Source of the DNA: Pelecanus crispus
Taxonomy: Eukaryota; Chordata; Aves; Pelecaniformes; Pelecanidae
DNA length: 64,000 bases
Reading direction: 5' to 3'
NCBI RefSeq assembly: GCF_030463565.1
Contig: NC_134652.1
Coordinates: 18,701,397-18,765,396 of the forward strand
Shown: positions 37,163 to 47,896 of the stretch, in pieces
Numbering within the stretch: the stretch's first letter is position 1
Layout of the letters: every line of letters starts with the position of its first letter
Notes under the pieces: generated by a model
The model's database searches: none
What the model saw: the letters and a program-made list of their open reading frames with translations, nothing else
What the model was told of the DNA's origin: nothing
Program-made: the position numbers and the translations under genes

Positions 37163-37330
37163 CTAATTGTTCCTTGGTGCGCAGAGTATTGAAGCATGGT
37201 TCCGAGATAATTTGACAAAAGAGCTCCAAAAACATATTCTCAGAAGTGCTCTGCATGTCTGTCTGGTAATATATTTCAATGCCACAATTGTTATGAACTT
37301 CATTTCTCTGTTGATACACAAACCAACCTC
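37163..37330 (-). CDS. IDE: IDE exon 20, residues 774-829 (R824, C812, C819)
   Basis: 168 nt: two bases completing R774, 55 codons from [20 protein letters not shown] to NTLRTKEQL, and one base of G830. R824 is a substrate-binding residue of the C-terminal half. C789, C812 and C819 are all kept; C812 and C819 are the cysteines linked to thiol and oxidation sensitivity of the mammalian enzyme. Acceptor CTTCTAG, donor GTAAGT. Confidence 0.98.
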   Translation of the reverse strand, partial: EVGLCINREMKFITIVALKYITRQTCRALLRICFWSSFVKLSRNHASILCAPRNN

Positions 37331-38449
37331 CTAGAAGACAAAGTTAAAACATTTAAGTTCGTTAAAATGTACATTCTTATTGTCCACAATTAAAAAGATA
37401 ATGGTCTATCACTTGTGGAATGGAATTATAATAACTGGCTTGTGACTGTTAAAGCAGAATTTCCACTAACAGCATGCTTTTCACAAGATTTTAACACATC
37501 GAAATGTCATAGCTTGAGCATATCAGCAAGTAAATTGAAACTGGCTGCTTCTACTCAAGCAAATATTTTTGGAACTGGAGTGGAATTCTGCATTGCCTCT
37601 ACTGCGTAAATAGTTTCTAAAGACAATTTGTCAGAAACATTTATGAACATTAAAAATAATTCAGCATTTAATACCAATAGCTTCTTTGGTATTGGAAACT
37701 GCCAAATTTGGTATTTGGAAACTGCCATACAGTTTCTGCAGGCTGATGATCAGCTATGGGTAATTGGCTTTGGCTGTATAGCTACATACGTCATCATTCC
37801 TGTATAACTCCCACCAATTCCTTGAACGTCCTTTCTTATATATAAGATGTTTTTGTGCAATAGAAGTAAAATCATGTACAATATTAAGAGACCAAAAGAA
37901 TTTACGTTAGGAAAAAACCCAAAAGTTACCTGCATAACAGATTTTTTTTTTCCCCTCAAAAGGCAAGAGTCGTTTAGGACAATCCTTCACTGAATGGTCA
38001 ATTAATACTCAAAAGTGCTCCAAGAATGGTGCTTATTCAAATGTGTCTACTATGTGTAGCACAGAGTGGGACAGGGCTCTTGCTTCCATAAATCATACCA
38101 AGTGAATTAGGATTGAATCACAGAATCATAGAATGGTTTGGGTGGGAAGGCACATTAAAGATCATCTAGTTCCAACCCCCAAGAAGTCCAATTTACATAC
38201 ACATATTAAAAATGAAATCAAATTAATTTTCAAGTATAACAGAAAGATGATATATTAGTGTATAATTTTATTAACAAAAGCACACCCTAATTATATTTTT
38301 TAATTTAAAATTTAAAATAATTTGAAGTAAGTCTGATTTTGAAACAAACTCCTAGCAAGAGAATAATATTCATTTAAAAATGCTATTAGCAAACAGAGAA
38401 TCTCAATTTAATGTGCATTAAAAAATTGTAAATAAATCATTTAACTTAC
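37331..38449 (-). other. IDE: IDE intron 19, with a short CR1 tail
   Basis: About 1.1 kb GT-AG intron in phase 1. It contains a 65-bp CR1 3'-end fragment (38116-38180). Confidence 0.9.
38116..38180 (-). mobile_element. CR1 3'-end fragment (truncated)
   Basis: The + strand shows the reverse complement of the CR1 3' end: AATCACAGAATCATAGAATGG followed by a GGTTTGGGTGGGAAGG-type block and ATCATCTAGTTCCAACCCCC. The octamer-like ATTCTATGA terminal repeats are present. It is a severely 5'-truncated copy with few changes, so younger than the copy in intron 20. Confidence 0.92.
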
Positions 38450-38561
38450 TGTCAGGAAGTTGCACTTCTCTGTACCTCACTAGCTGACTGGGAAGGAGTG
38501 GCTTTGTATGAGCATGCTCAATGAGAGTGTCCTCAACCATCTGCATAATTCCTAACGCAGC
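38450..38561 (-). CDS. IDE: IDE exon 19, residues 737-773
   Basis: 112 nt: 37 codons from [20 protein letters not shown] to REVQLPD, plus the first base of R774. Acceptor CTCTTCCAG, donor GTAAGT. It belongs to domain 3/4 of the C-terminal half. Confidence 0.97.
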
Positions 38562-38664
38562 CTGGAAGAGAAAACATAAGAGGATTTTTAATGATCATTA
38601 GTTATTCTGTACCTAACAGGAGGATAAGACTTTCCAATTACTGATGGCGACATGAGAGAAAAGG

Positions 38665-38694
38665 AAAAAAAAAAAAAGGGGGGGGGGGGGGGGG
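38665..38694 (+). repeat. A13-G17 homopolymer junction
   Basis: Thirteen A directly followed by seventeen G, then AGGGAGGG. On the IDE sense strand this is a C-run followed by a T-run about 100 nt upstream of the exon 19 acceptor. Confidence 0.9.
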
Positions 38695-38768
38695 AGGGAG
38701 GGATGAAGAATAGAAAGTAGAGATATTGTAATTTCATAAAAATAGAGTGGAAGTAGATGAGAGGAAGT

Positions 38769-38824
38769 GGGGGTTAGGGAGGGTGAGGGTTTTCTGTTGG
38801 TTTTTTTTTTTTTTTTTTTTTTTT
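38769..38824 (+). repeat. G-quadruplex motif followed by T24
   Basis: Four G-runs of at least three, separated by TTA, A and TGA (38769-38789), meet the standard quadruplex pattern on the non-coding strand of IDE. A run of 24 T follows at 38801-38824. Confidence 0.85.
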
Positions 38825-40913
38825 ACATTTATCTTGTTTACATGTTTAACTACTTCTACTCCTCCCCAACACTGTTAGAATCAAGTTCAATGGGCTTTTT
38901 TTTTCCTTTCCCTTCACCACTTTGATGTACTCACCTTTCAAAGTTTGAAAACGAGATACCTACAATGTACGTTTGCAAAGCAAATGACACTCATCAGATG
39001 GAATTTTAAGAAAACAAATTCACGGTTAAGTTCAAACATGCATTCTATCGACGTGCTGGCAGTAGTAGGACACATTGCCCAGACACTTTCTTTTATTTGA
39101 TGGATTAAAATAATAATAATAAATCATAAGTAGTGAAAAAATGTTAAGAATCATTAGTTTCATTCAAGAATTTAACTTCAAAAGCTTTACCTGTTAAGGG
39201 TTATGTGTTCTTGTAGCCTGCGTACTGGAAATGACAGTAACTTGCTACAAAGTAGTTTTGGCTGAAAGCTAAAATCTCTTAGCCCATGCTGCCACAAACT
39301 CACAACACCAAATGATCTTGTCAAAAACGTGCAAAAGGTTTGAAAGCTTAATAAACACATGCCCCCTCCCAATACCACCACAAAACCCTACCCAATATCA
39401 AAGACAAAAAGATTGAGGTCTAACAAAACACAGTTTGAAAGGTTAAGAGAAAAATACTATATATTCTTCCAATCAAGTCACCATATTAAAACAAAATATT
39501 TACAAGACTGTTCAGACAGATGTTCTGAACAGGATTAGTTTACTATTCACCCACTTGCAGCAAATAAATAAAAGGACCAGTCAAAAAATGAGTATCAGAA
39601 TGAAATTAATTCAACAGGAAATGGGAATTTTAAGCAGCCAGATAGGTCTAATTTTTCAAAAAGTACAGATTCACTAAAAAAAATTTTCAGTATTGAAAGG
39701 TGTCACAAAAGTATGTAAATTTTGATTTAATTTTAGTTGGAAAAAATTCTTCGGTCCAGGTTGAAATTTCTGAGCTTTGTCAGTGATGATCACATCACGG
39801 GCATGAAGGACAGAGAACTTTTCCTACCCGCATCTATTCAGGGAAGTTTGCAGATCATTTCTAAACATTACACAGCTATGGGCGTAACAGTACACCCTTC
39901 CCAGTTCTCTAGCTGCAGTACTCTTCAACAGCCACCCATTATGCCAACTAACGAATGCATTTCTCTGCTATGACTGCATCATCGTGGAAATCTAAAAAAT
40001 CTGGTCATTCAGTTATATTTCAGAAGGAACTGACTTTCATATACAAATGTGTAAGAAATAAGAAAGGAAAAAAGTGAGACTATTTTTTACATTTCTCCAC
40101 ATGAAAAATACTCTGTGAAATTAAAAAAAAAAAATTTTTTTGAGACATCCTTGAAAAAGAAAACTTTGTGCATCCAGTGCTATTGGCTCCTTTGTCTTTT
40201 TATTTTTCCGCTCCTTACTAGTTAACTTTCTTCTCCATACATTCATCAGTCACTAGCAGTATTTATAACATCTCCTGCTAGTAAAGTATCACAAAGCTGG
40301 TATGACATAGAAATACTGCTATACCAGCCCTACAGAAAAAGAACGCAAATATGTAAAAGAAAGGTACTACATTTACCGGTACATATACTCAAGCATTTGG
40401 TTAGACTTCCTATGCCAATATAAAATGTTACCATTTTAATGGAAGATAGAACAAATGTTTTCCAATTTTTACTCCCAAAAAGACAAAACTGAGAGCTGAC
40501 ACTTACTTTTTATGGCCCACCAGGTTTAGCTTTGTGCAAAGTACTTCATTTGGAAAGATCCTGGATTGTTAAATTTTTACTAGTTAGCCCGAAACTTTTA
40601 AATGGAAAAGCAGGATCTGCAGCTTGATCACATCACAGTAATGATATGCAACATAGACTTTAAAATATTTAGATCATAGGTTGTTTTTTTATTAAATTTC
40701 CAAGAGCAATACAAGGGCAGCACTTAGCCTAATAAATCTAAAGTGGAAAAAATGACACTACAAAACTCCCATAAAGATAAAAAAGTACGAAGTCAAATTA
40801 TGAAATCACATTTGGCAAAACTGCTTTACGATCTGAGAAGATTAAACTAGCCTTCCATTTTTTATGCTGCTTTTAAATAAAAATTGTTTTATTAAAGAAA
40901 GTATCACACCAAC

Positions 40914-41005
40914 CTGTTTTGTTATATTGCCATGGAGAAGAGCTTCAATGTGTAACCGTGACAACAGTTGAGCTATAAAGGCCTTGAGGCGGGGAAGAGT
41001 GACAT
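40914..41005 (-). CDS. IDE: IDE exon 18, residues 706-736
   Basis: 92 nt: two bases completing D706, then 30 codons [20 protein letters not shown] and [10 protein letters not shown]. Human has IPQLLSRL where this has IAQLLSRL. Acceptor TATTCTAG, donor GTTGGT, which is the weakest GT donor of the IDE exons here. Confidence 0.97.
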
Positions 41006-43328
41006 CTAGAATAGATATTTAGACAATTAAATCAATTACCTGCATTTTTACATTAAGAAGTATCTAACTCATCATTAGATATGGTGCATTTCTTAGAGGA
41101 GGAGAAACTCATCATCATGAAAAAGTTAATCTCTCCTTAAAAATGCAACATTGGAAAGTTTCCAGGTCTAAATAGCAGCACTTATCATATAGTTTGTTTC
41201 ACTTAGAATTCACATACCGTCTGACCCAGATTCCAAAAAGAAAAGAAAAGAAAAAAAAGCCTTCTTTCCAATCATGCTGAACAAACTCCAGAGAAAACAG
41301 TTGCAATCACTCAGGTGGTGTTCCAAGATAAAGCCTTAGTTATTAACTAAGCAAGCAGCATGTAGTTTATAACGCTCAAGAAACACACTGTGCATTTACC
41401 ATCCAGACTAAAAAAAGAACCTCAACTCAAATATGGTGTTTTGATAGTATATTTGTAACAAACAATACACAAGAAAAATATTTGTGCAATATATCCCAGA
41501 GTACACATACACACACATTCTATGTTAGCCTGTCTTTGCAAAGCAGTTTTCATATATAATACAAAGTATAGTTTAACATACAGAATCAATGGAATAAGAG
41601 AGAAAGGATGGCTGAATGGATGGGGTGTTCATCCCAAAGTCAGTATCCCTATTCTTAATTCCCTGACACTACAAGAATACCCACACTATATCACCAAATC
41701 TATTAATTTCTCATTTTGTCATTTTCTCAACTAAAATAAAAACTAGTAATACTCCTGTATTTCACAAAAGTTTTGAAAAGACAAATGCAATCAAGATTAT
41801 GAGGTCACTCAGTTATTCAGTGGGGGATGCATACTTATCTAACAGATTTGTGATTTGTATTAGAAAAGCCTGTATCGTGCTTATCAGTCTTTCCCTCTCT
41901 TAAAAGGGGTAACTGACCACCGGTAAAAAATTCATTTCCACATTTTTCCCCAATTCCAAATCAACTTTTTATTGTTGTATAATCCTAATCTTAATTTTTG
42001 CTTCTAGAATTGTTTATTAATAGTGCAAAAGATTATGGTCACATTGAGTGTGAGAGAGGAAAAGGGGGGGGGGGGGGGGGGGGGCGGAAATCACGCATAA
42101 ACTCCCTGTATTTCAAGCAGATTTCCAGCAGTGCTAAGTAGACAGCATTCCTTTCCAGCATTCCGTTTTTAGCCATTCTTATGCTGAATACAGTAGCATT
42201 AATCATATAAAGACAACTTACACACGGAACAGAAAATCTCTTATTTTTTCAGAATTCAGTAGTCATTAAAAAAGGAATGACCTACATATAGCTGAACCCA
42301 CTCCTGTGAATATTAGCATTAGTTTTGTCACTGACTTCACAGGCAGCACTGGCACCACTGCTAATCTCAGAGACGCCTGCAATCATTCAAGAAACTATCC
42401 AAATAAACATTTGTATTTCTGTCCTGGAGCAATCCTGTAGAAAAAACACACACTCCTGTGCAGCCAGCTCAGGGCATCCATAGAGTCTATCTTGATGAAG
42501 CAGTTTTCATCATCACAACTTCAAACAATAACGTATGTCACTCTTTGACAGCTATGGATATGTATTCTGAATCCACCCCCTCAAATAAATACAAAAGCCA
42601 GATACTCTTCTTGAAAAGAATGTCTCTGTGTATTCCAAGAAGATATTACAAGGTATTTTGCAAACTGTCCCAGTAACAGCCTTTTGTGGTAACACAGTAA
42701 GATACAGGCAGGGGAGAGTTCTTCAGCTATTACTAAAATCAATTAAATCTCTTAATTTGAAATTTCTTCTTCCTCCACATATAGTGGCGTGCCTGCTCTT
42801 TGTTAAGAACCACAATGTTCTTTATTCTTTATTATCGTTATTATCTACAGAAATTACATCTTTTTTTCTTTCTTATCTACAGTTCTTTATTAGCTACTGA
42901 ATCAGGAGTTAGGATTCCCCGATAATGGAAGAAACAAAATAGTATGCACATTGGGAAGTACAATGCAGATACACTCCAATGGGTCTGCAAGATGTCAACG
43001 AGAGCCAAATGATTTTAGCAGTGTTGGTTAAGCATTAGATTCACCATACCCAGGCTTATGTCCACAAAGCCACTGAAGTTTTGCCTGAACTTTTACCTGC
43101 AAGTTTTGCCATTTCAGGCCTTTTGCCTGAACTACTATACTTTCTAGAAACTGGAGGACAAGTGCAGAGGCGTCAACACCCACCAGCATCAGCTCAGGTC
43201 TGGCACTGCAGGGGCTTCACTTGTATAATGGGCAGAGTTCAAAATAGATGCCTTCATTAGTTTAGTAACAAGACATTTTCCGTAAGAAAAAATAAAACCA
43301 GTAAAGTTTAAAACTGGCAGAACATTAC
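41006..43328 (-). other. IDE: IDE intron 17, with a G21 run
   Basis: About 2.3 kb GT-AG intron in phase 1. It holds a G21 tract at 42064-42084. No other feature is recognised. Confidence 0.88.
42064..42084 (+). repeat. G21 homopolymer
   Basis: Twenty-one consecutive G, the longest G-run in the window. The stated length depends on assembly accuracy. Confidence 0.85.
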
Positions 43329-43449
43329 CATCTAGAGCTTCTTTTAATTCATCTTTGGTCCAAGCAACTTCTGTCATCAGGAGTCGGAGATAATACATTG
43401 CATGCTGGTGAGGCTGTTCAGCCCTGAAGTTGTTAAGCGATCTCATATA
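43329..43449 (-). CDS. IDE: IDE exon 17, residues 666-705
   Basis: 121 nt: 40 codons [20 protein letters not shown] then [20 protein letters not shown], plus one base of D706. It appears identical to the mammalian segment as I remember it. Acceptor TTGTTTTAG, donor GTAATG. The open frame at 43189-43446 runs past the donor into the intron, so its last residues are not IDE. Confidence 0.98.
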
Positions 43450-44850
43450 CTAAAACAAAGTAATTAAATTCAAATTATAGAACTCTATTTCCAAAGATAA
43501 AATATTAACCTTGTACTCTCAACTCTGTGTACCATCAAAAACATACACTTCAAATGTCAAGAACATTCTCTTGCTTGTTAGAGCTGTTAAAAAATTGTGT
43601 TAAATTACCTTAGTAATAATGTGGGCTTCTGAGCCTACAGATTAAGCAGTAACCATTAAGACAGCTGAAATGAGCATGAAATCAAACTTCTCCATAAAAT
43701 TAGTGACTGGAAATTAAATTATTGCAGTTAGACCTAAATAAGTATTTAGGTCAAGTTGCTCTACCCAAGAAATATGCATTCTATGATGACTGTCCAGGGG
43801 TGGGCTGGGGGAATATCACTAACAGAAAATGTATTTTTCTCCCAGTTGCTTCCCTGGGCTGACTTGGTTAGAAAAACACAGGAGCATCTGGGAAATTCTT
43901 TGCATTCTTTGCCTGGATAAAGGAGGTATGAGAGAAGAATCAGTGAGCTTCTCCAAAGAAACTCCTTTCTAGTCCAGCTGCATCTTTATAAAATAAGCAA
44001 AAACTTCTTCCTCTATCAGAGGAACTGGAAAGTGCAAACTAATGGTTTTGGCAAGCTGGGATAATTTCCAGTACAGGAGAAAAGTAACTCATTTCAGGGC
44101 ACACGAGTGAGAAACAGCGAGCATGAAGTTGCTAAGGATGCATCCTTCTATCTGTTCCAAACTGAAGCCAGAAGCTGGTATTTCCCTTATCTGCTAGCTG
44201 TAGACATGAGGGGAAAAGCTGCAATCTCCCCATCTTATTTGACCTTTTTGTATTTTTATTTTACATACACAAAAGGTCTATATAACAAAAGTCTATAAAA
44301 TGACAAACCATGCATAATACAGAGACAAAGTTCAAGTGAACTGTAAAGACAATCAGGGAAACATCTTAAACTAAAAGAAAACAATCCAAACCAGATCATT
44401 CACAGAGCTGTGGGTTGGGTTTTTTCACCTTGACATTTGTAACATCCAGTTAAATCTTTCCAGGCAATTAATGTATCTTAGGCACAAAGAGCCCTAAGTA
44501 AAGTGCTGGCCTTTACAAATTGTAAAACAGGATATAAAGTTAGGATTTCCCCCCCTGTCCCTCTTCTTATATTTCCACTCCTATCAAAGCAATTTGCAAT
44601 CCCTTGATCAATCATAAGACAGACCAACTGAAAGAAGATTCTAGGGCCAGTTATTTTTAGCTGAAGAATGTAATATAAACACTCCAGGGAACTCATGGCC
44701 ATGAAAAAGAAATAAGAAAAAAGCTTCTGCAGTCCCAATGAGACAGAATTTCACTCTGTATTTCCATGGATAATCAGCCCTCAGATTTCATTTCAAGTCA
44801 ACGCATTCAATTTTAAATTACTCCAAAATGTAAATTTCTCGTGTACTTAC
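43450..44850 (-). other. IDE: IDE intron 16
   Basis: 1.4 kb GT-AG intron in phase 0. No feature is recognised. Confidence 0.9.
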
Positions 44851-44961
44851 TGCTTCCTTGATAATTTCAAATCGTTTTTCATCAATCTCAAAAGTAGCCA
44901 TTTTCTCAATGATCTTCTTGAGCAAGATATGTTGCTTGTCATTATAACCTTTAACAGAAAG
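44851..44961 (-). CDS. IDE: IDE exon 16, residues 629-665
   Basis: 111 nt: 37 codons, phase 0 at both ends. It reads [20 protein letters not shown] then [17 protein letters not shown]. Human has KQPILL where this has KQHILL. Acceptor TCCTTAG, donor GTAAGT. This is the common acceptor for either exon 15a or 15b. Confidence 0.97.
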
Positions 44962-46211
44962 CTAAGGAAAAAGCGCATAATTTGCTTTAAATGTGGAAGA
45001 TAAAAGAATAAAACAATTACCAAGTCTTGTATAATTCAATGAACAATATACTTTTCAACACTCACTCTAAATTCAACATTATTCAACATCAGCTCACTCC
45101 AAAATAAAATCCCCTTACCCATCAAAAGATAACTTACTGATGAATGTAATAGTGCGTATTTGCCCAGGAGCTATGAATGCAGAGAATTAATGTAATTTCA
45201 TGTTGATGTAAGCAAATTGTACTCGGAATACAGATTTTTAATGATTACAAGTATTGAGTTCGGTCAGCAAACTGTACATTTGGAGTACCAAAATGGTTTT
45301 ACTCTAGGTTTCTCATGAAATCCAGATTCACAGCCTTCTTAAACATTCTCTCCAATTTACTTTTAACCTTGTTTCTTGTTTTTCTTGTTGCTCAAAAAAT
45401 ATTTTATGTAAGTGGAAGTAAGCAGTACTACAAGGAAAGGTGTACTGTCAACAGCAGCCAGCACAATTTATAACCAGGATGGTACTGGGCTGAAACACCA
45501 AGGCAGTTAGTCTACCATTGTAATGAGATATTGATCTGATCATACACATTTTTTGAAAGTGTACACGAAATAAAACTTGGTCATTTAAAAAAAACAACAC
45601 AGAAACTTAAAAATTACTATATGATTGCATCAAACTACAGTAAGTTTGTCTAGTGAAAAAAGGCATTAGAAGGCCTTTTAGGGGGGGAAAAAAACCTTCA
45701 GAATTTGCTGTCTCAAAACAGGAATTTACCTGGATTTGTGCCCTTTAATTATTAAGGGTAAAACTAAATTTTAGGACACAAACCGACATACAGGTGAATT
45801 CCTGCTTTCCGGTAGGAAGATTTTTTTCTTTAGTTGCTGAAACATACCTGAACCATGAATTTGAAGAAAAAGCTATCATAAATGGATTTATGACCAAAGG
45901 CTGATACCATAAATTAGCGTAAGAACCCAAACTGTTCAACAATCACCATGGGTGATTATTCTCAGTGTAGCATCTGTCCTTGCTTAAAGTATCAACATTG
46001 TACAGTTACACCTATTGACTACAAAACTTCTTATGATATAGAAAAGAATATTAAAGTTCCCAGATATCAAAATGGAGTAAACTGATTTGAATACGTGAAA
46101 ACAGAATCCTTACAGTAGAAGAATATAAAGACCCTACAAAATCCAGCTAATATTTAAACTAACTCTAAACTTCTAAACTGTGACTAAAAATGAAGAAAAT
46201 TACACACCCCC

Positions 46212-46253
<42 letters not shown>

Positions 46254-47070
46254 GAACTAACTCTGACCATGGAAACATCAGCAAGCTTTGATACTGAGCA
46301 TAGATAACCATGTTTGCAGTAAGTTAAGTGAATGCTAACAGGAAATGAGATTTGCATTGGATAAAAAAAGAAATTGCAGCACTCTTTCATACAGAAAATG
46401 TAAAGACAATATACAGTATATTCTCTTACTAAGATGCTTTGGAAAATAATACTTCTACAGGAAATTTCAAAACACATTTTGGTATATAAAATGATGGTTA
46501 ACAAAGGCTTTTAACAGAACTTCAAGAGAGACTATTAAAATCTCCTACCATAAATCTCATAGGAGAAGCTGAGTAAGAAATAACCATTTATCAAGTAAGT
46601 ATTGTCAGCACGTTAAAACAGATTCTAAAACACGTAATAAAAACAAACACTAAGGAAAAGCCATAAATATCCAACATTGCATTCTAATGAACACATGCAC
46701 AATCCATTCCCACAGCTCACTCCAGCAGAATTAAGAGAATTATAACAAAATCCGTAAGTTGAGATTCATTCAACAGAAAAGTTAATCTTTTTATATAGAA
46801 ACCAGCAATAGTACTTTCAAGATTACCATGCAAGCAAGTAAAAATGTGAACTAGAATTGCACTGCACACATGTTCACAAGACACTGCAGTCTTAAACCGG
46901 TCACTCGGTACTGATTAAAATACAGTTTTGCTTTGCCTTTAACTCATGAGATATATGCAAGGAAAAAAAACATTAACCATCTCATTTAGAAATGCAGAAG
47001 TCAAATGTTTTCTCCAAGCTCAACAACTCCCAAGCTGTTTCATTTCCTCCTGCGTTTTTTTCTTACTTAC
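44962..47070 (-). other. IDE: IDE intron between exons 15b and 16
   Basis: About 2.1 kb with GT-AG borders in phase 0. It contains the C13-T30 tract (46207-46249) about 820 nt downstream of exon 15b. No exon-like sequence is seen. Confidence 0.88.
46207..46249 (+). repeat. C13-T30 homopolymer junction
   Basis: Thirteen C followed by thirty T; A30 then G13 on the IDE sense strand. The K/G-rich open frame at 46184-46504 (-) is a translation of this tract. Confidence 0.9.
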
Positions 47071-47215
47071 AAGTATTGCATTCATTCCTGATGCAATGCC
47101 ATAGATCAAACCTGAGAGGCGTGCTGCATATGTATACTCTTTTAAATCATCCTTCAATAACCTGATAAACAGGTATGTCATGTTGCAATGGAGAGGATCA
47201 GCATAAATGTAGCGA
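47071..47215 (-). CDS. IDE: IDE alternative exon 15b (mutually exclusive with 15a)
   Basis: 145 nt with acceptor TTTGTTAG and donor GTAAGT. It enters in phase 2 (completing S580 with T) and leaves in phase 0, exactly like exon 15a. It encodes 48 residues, RYIYADPLHCNMTYLFIRLL onward to SGMNAIL. By my count 24 of 48 positions match 15a, including DPLHCNM with C590. The last ten positions share nothing. An exon 15b with this behaviour is described for mammalian IDE, where the isoform degrades insulin and amyloid-beta poorly. The open frame and clean splice sites indicate constraint on the exon in this lineage too. Expression is not shown by sequence. Confidence 0.9.
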
Positions 47216-47751
47216 CTAACAAAAAGAAAAACAAAAGAAATGCTTTGATACCTCAAGCAGTGACAAAGTAATGGATGAAGAAACATGACTGAAGAGTATG
47301 TATATGCAGCCTCATGATCAGTAGTTCTTGAACAGGAAAGCTGAAGTGTACCATTTATTTAATAGCATGAAAAGAGGGTCTTCTACCCCATCAGTCAGAA
47401 GGTTTTTAGTAGATATCTGACAAACTGAAATAAATATGTAAGCTTGGATTAGGGTTCCCTTTTTCTTTTTTTAAATGGAGGAAGAAATCTTATAACTAAT
47501 TAATTTCATGAATGATATAAAAATAAAGAATAAAATTTGCTTAATAAGAATGGAAAGATTGTCGAAGACTTTGAACAAAATTCAACTTAAAATTCAAATT
47601 AAAGAAAGGATGGTTAACAACCAAGATCAAAAGGAGTAACAGCCTTAGACCCATTTTTTAAATAAAAGTCCTTCCATCAAATCAATATAAAAATGTTGAT
47701 GAGTGGAAGTAGTTTTAAGGCTCTAAGCTTTTCCTTGGTTTGGGTACTTAC
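47216..47751 (-). other. IDE: Intron between IDE exons 15a and 15b
   Basis: 536 nt. It is long enough for splicing of 15a to 15b to be physically possible, so exclusivity would have to come from the reading frame (and decay of mis-spliced RNA) or from regulation, not from lack of space. Confidence 0.85.
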
Positions 47752-47896
47752 ATACATCCCATAGATGGTATTTTGGAGATCATAGTTCAAGCCAGCTAGT
47801 TCTGCTGCATATGCATACTCGTTGAGGGAGTCTTTGAGTAGTTCAAGGTACAAATAGGCCATGTTACAATGCAAGGGATCCACGTAAGCAAATGGG
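47752..47896 (-). CDS. IDE: IDE exon 15a, residues 580-628 (standard form)
   Basis: 145 nt: one base completing S580, then 48 codons [20 protein letters not shown] onward to NTIYGMY. C590 lies in DPLHCNM. It is nearly identical to the mammalian exon, with GLNYDL where I recall GLSYDL. Acceptor TTTTCTTCCAG, donor GTAAGT. The open frame at 47677-48015 extends beyond both splice sites. Confidence 0.97.

Larger units (their letters stand above)
38562..40913 (-). other. IDE: IDE intron 18, with homopolymer and G-rich tracts
   Basis: About 2.35 kb GT-AG intron in phase 0. It has an A13-G17 junction (38665-38694), a G-quadruplex motif (38769-38789) and T24 (38801-38824) close to exon 19. No gene is seen. 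The open frame at 39737-39973 (+) has no recognisable features. Confidence 0.88.

Noticed and set aside
46184..46504. K/G-rich - strand open frame
   Set aside because: Its basic tail is a translation of the A30-G13 tract.
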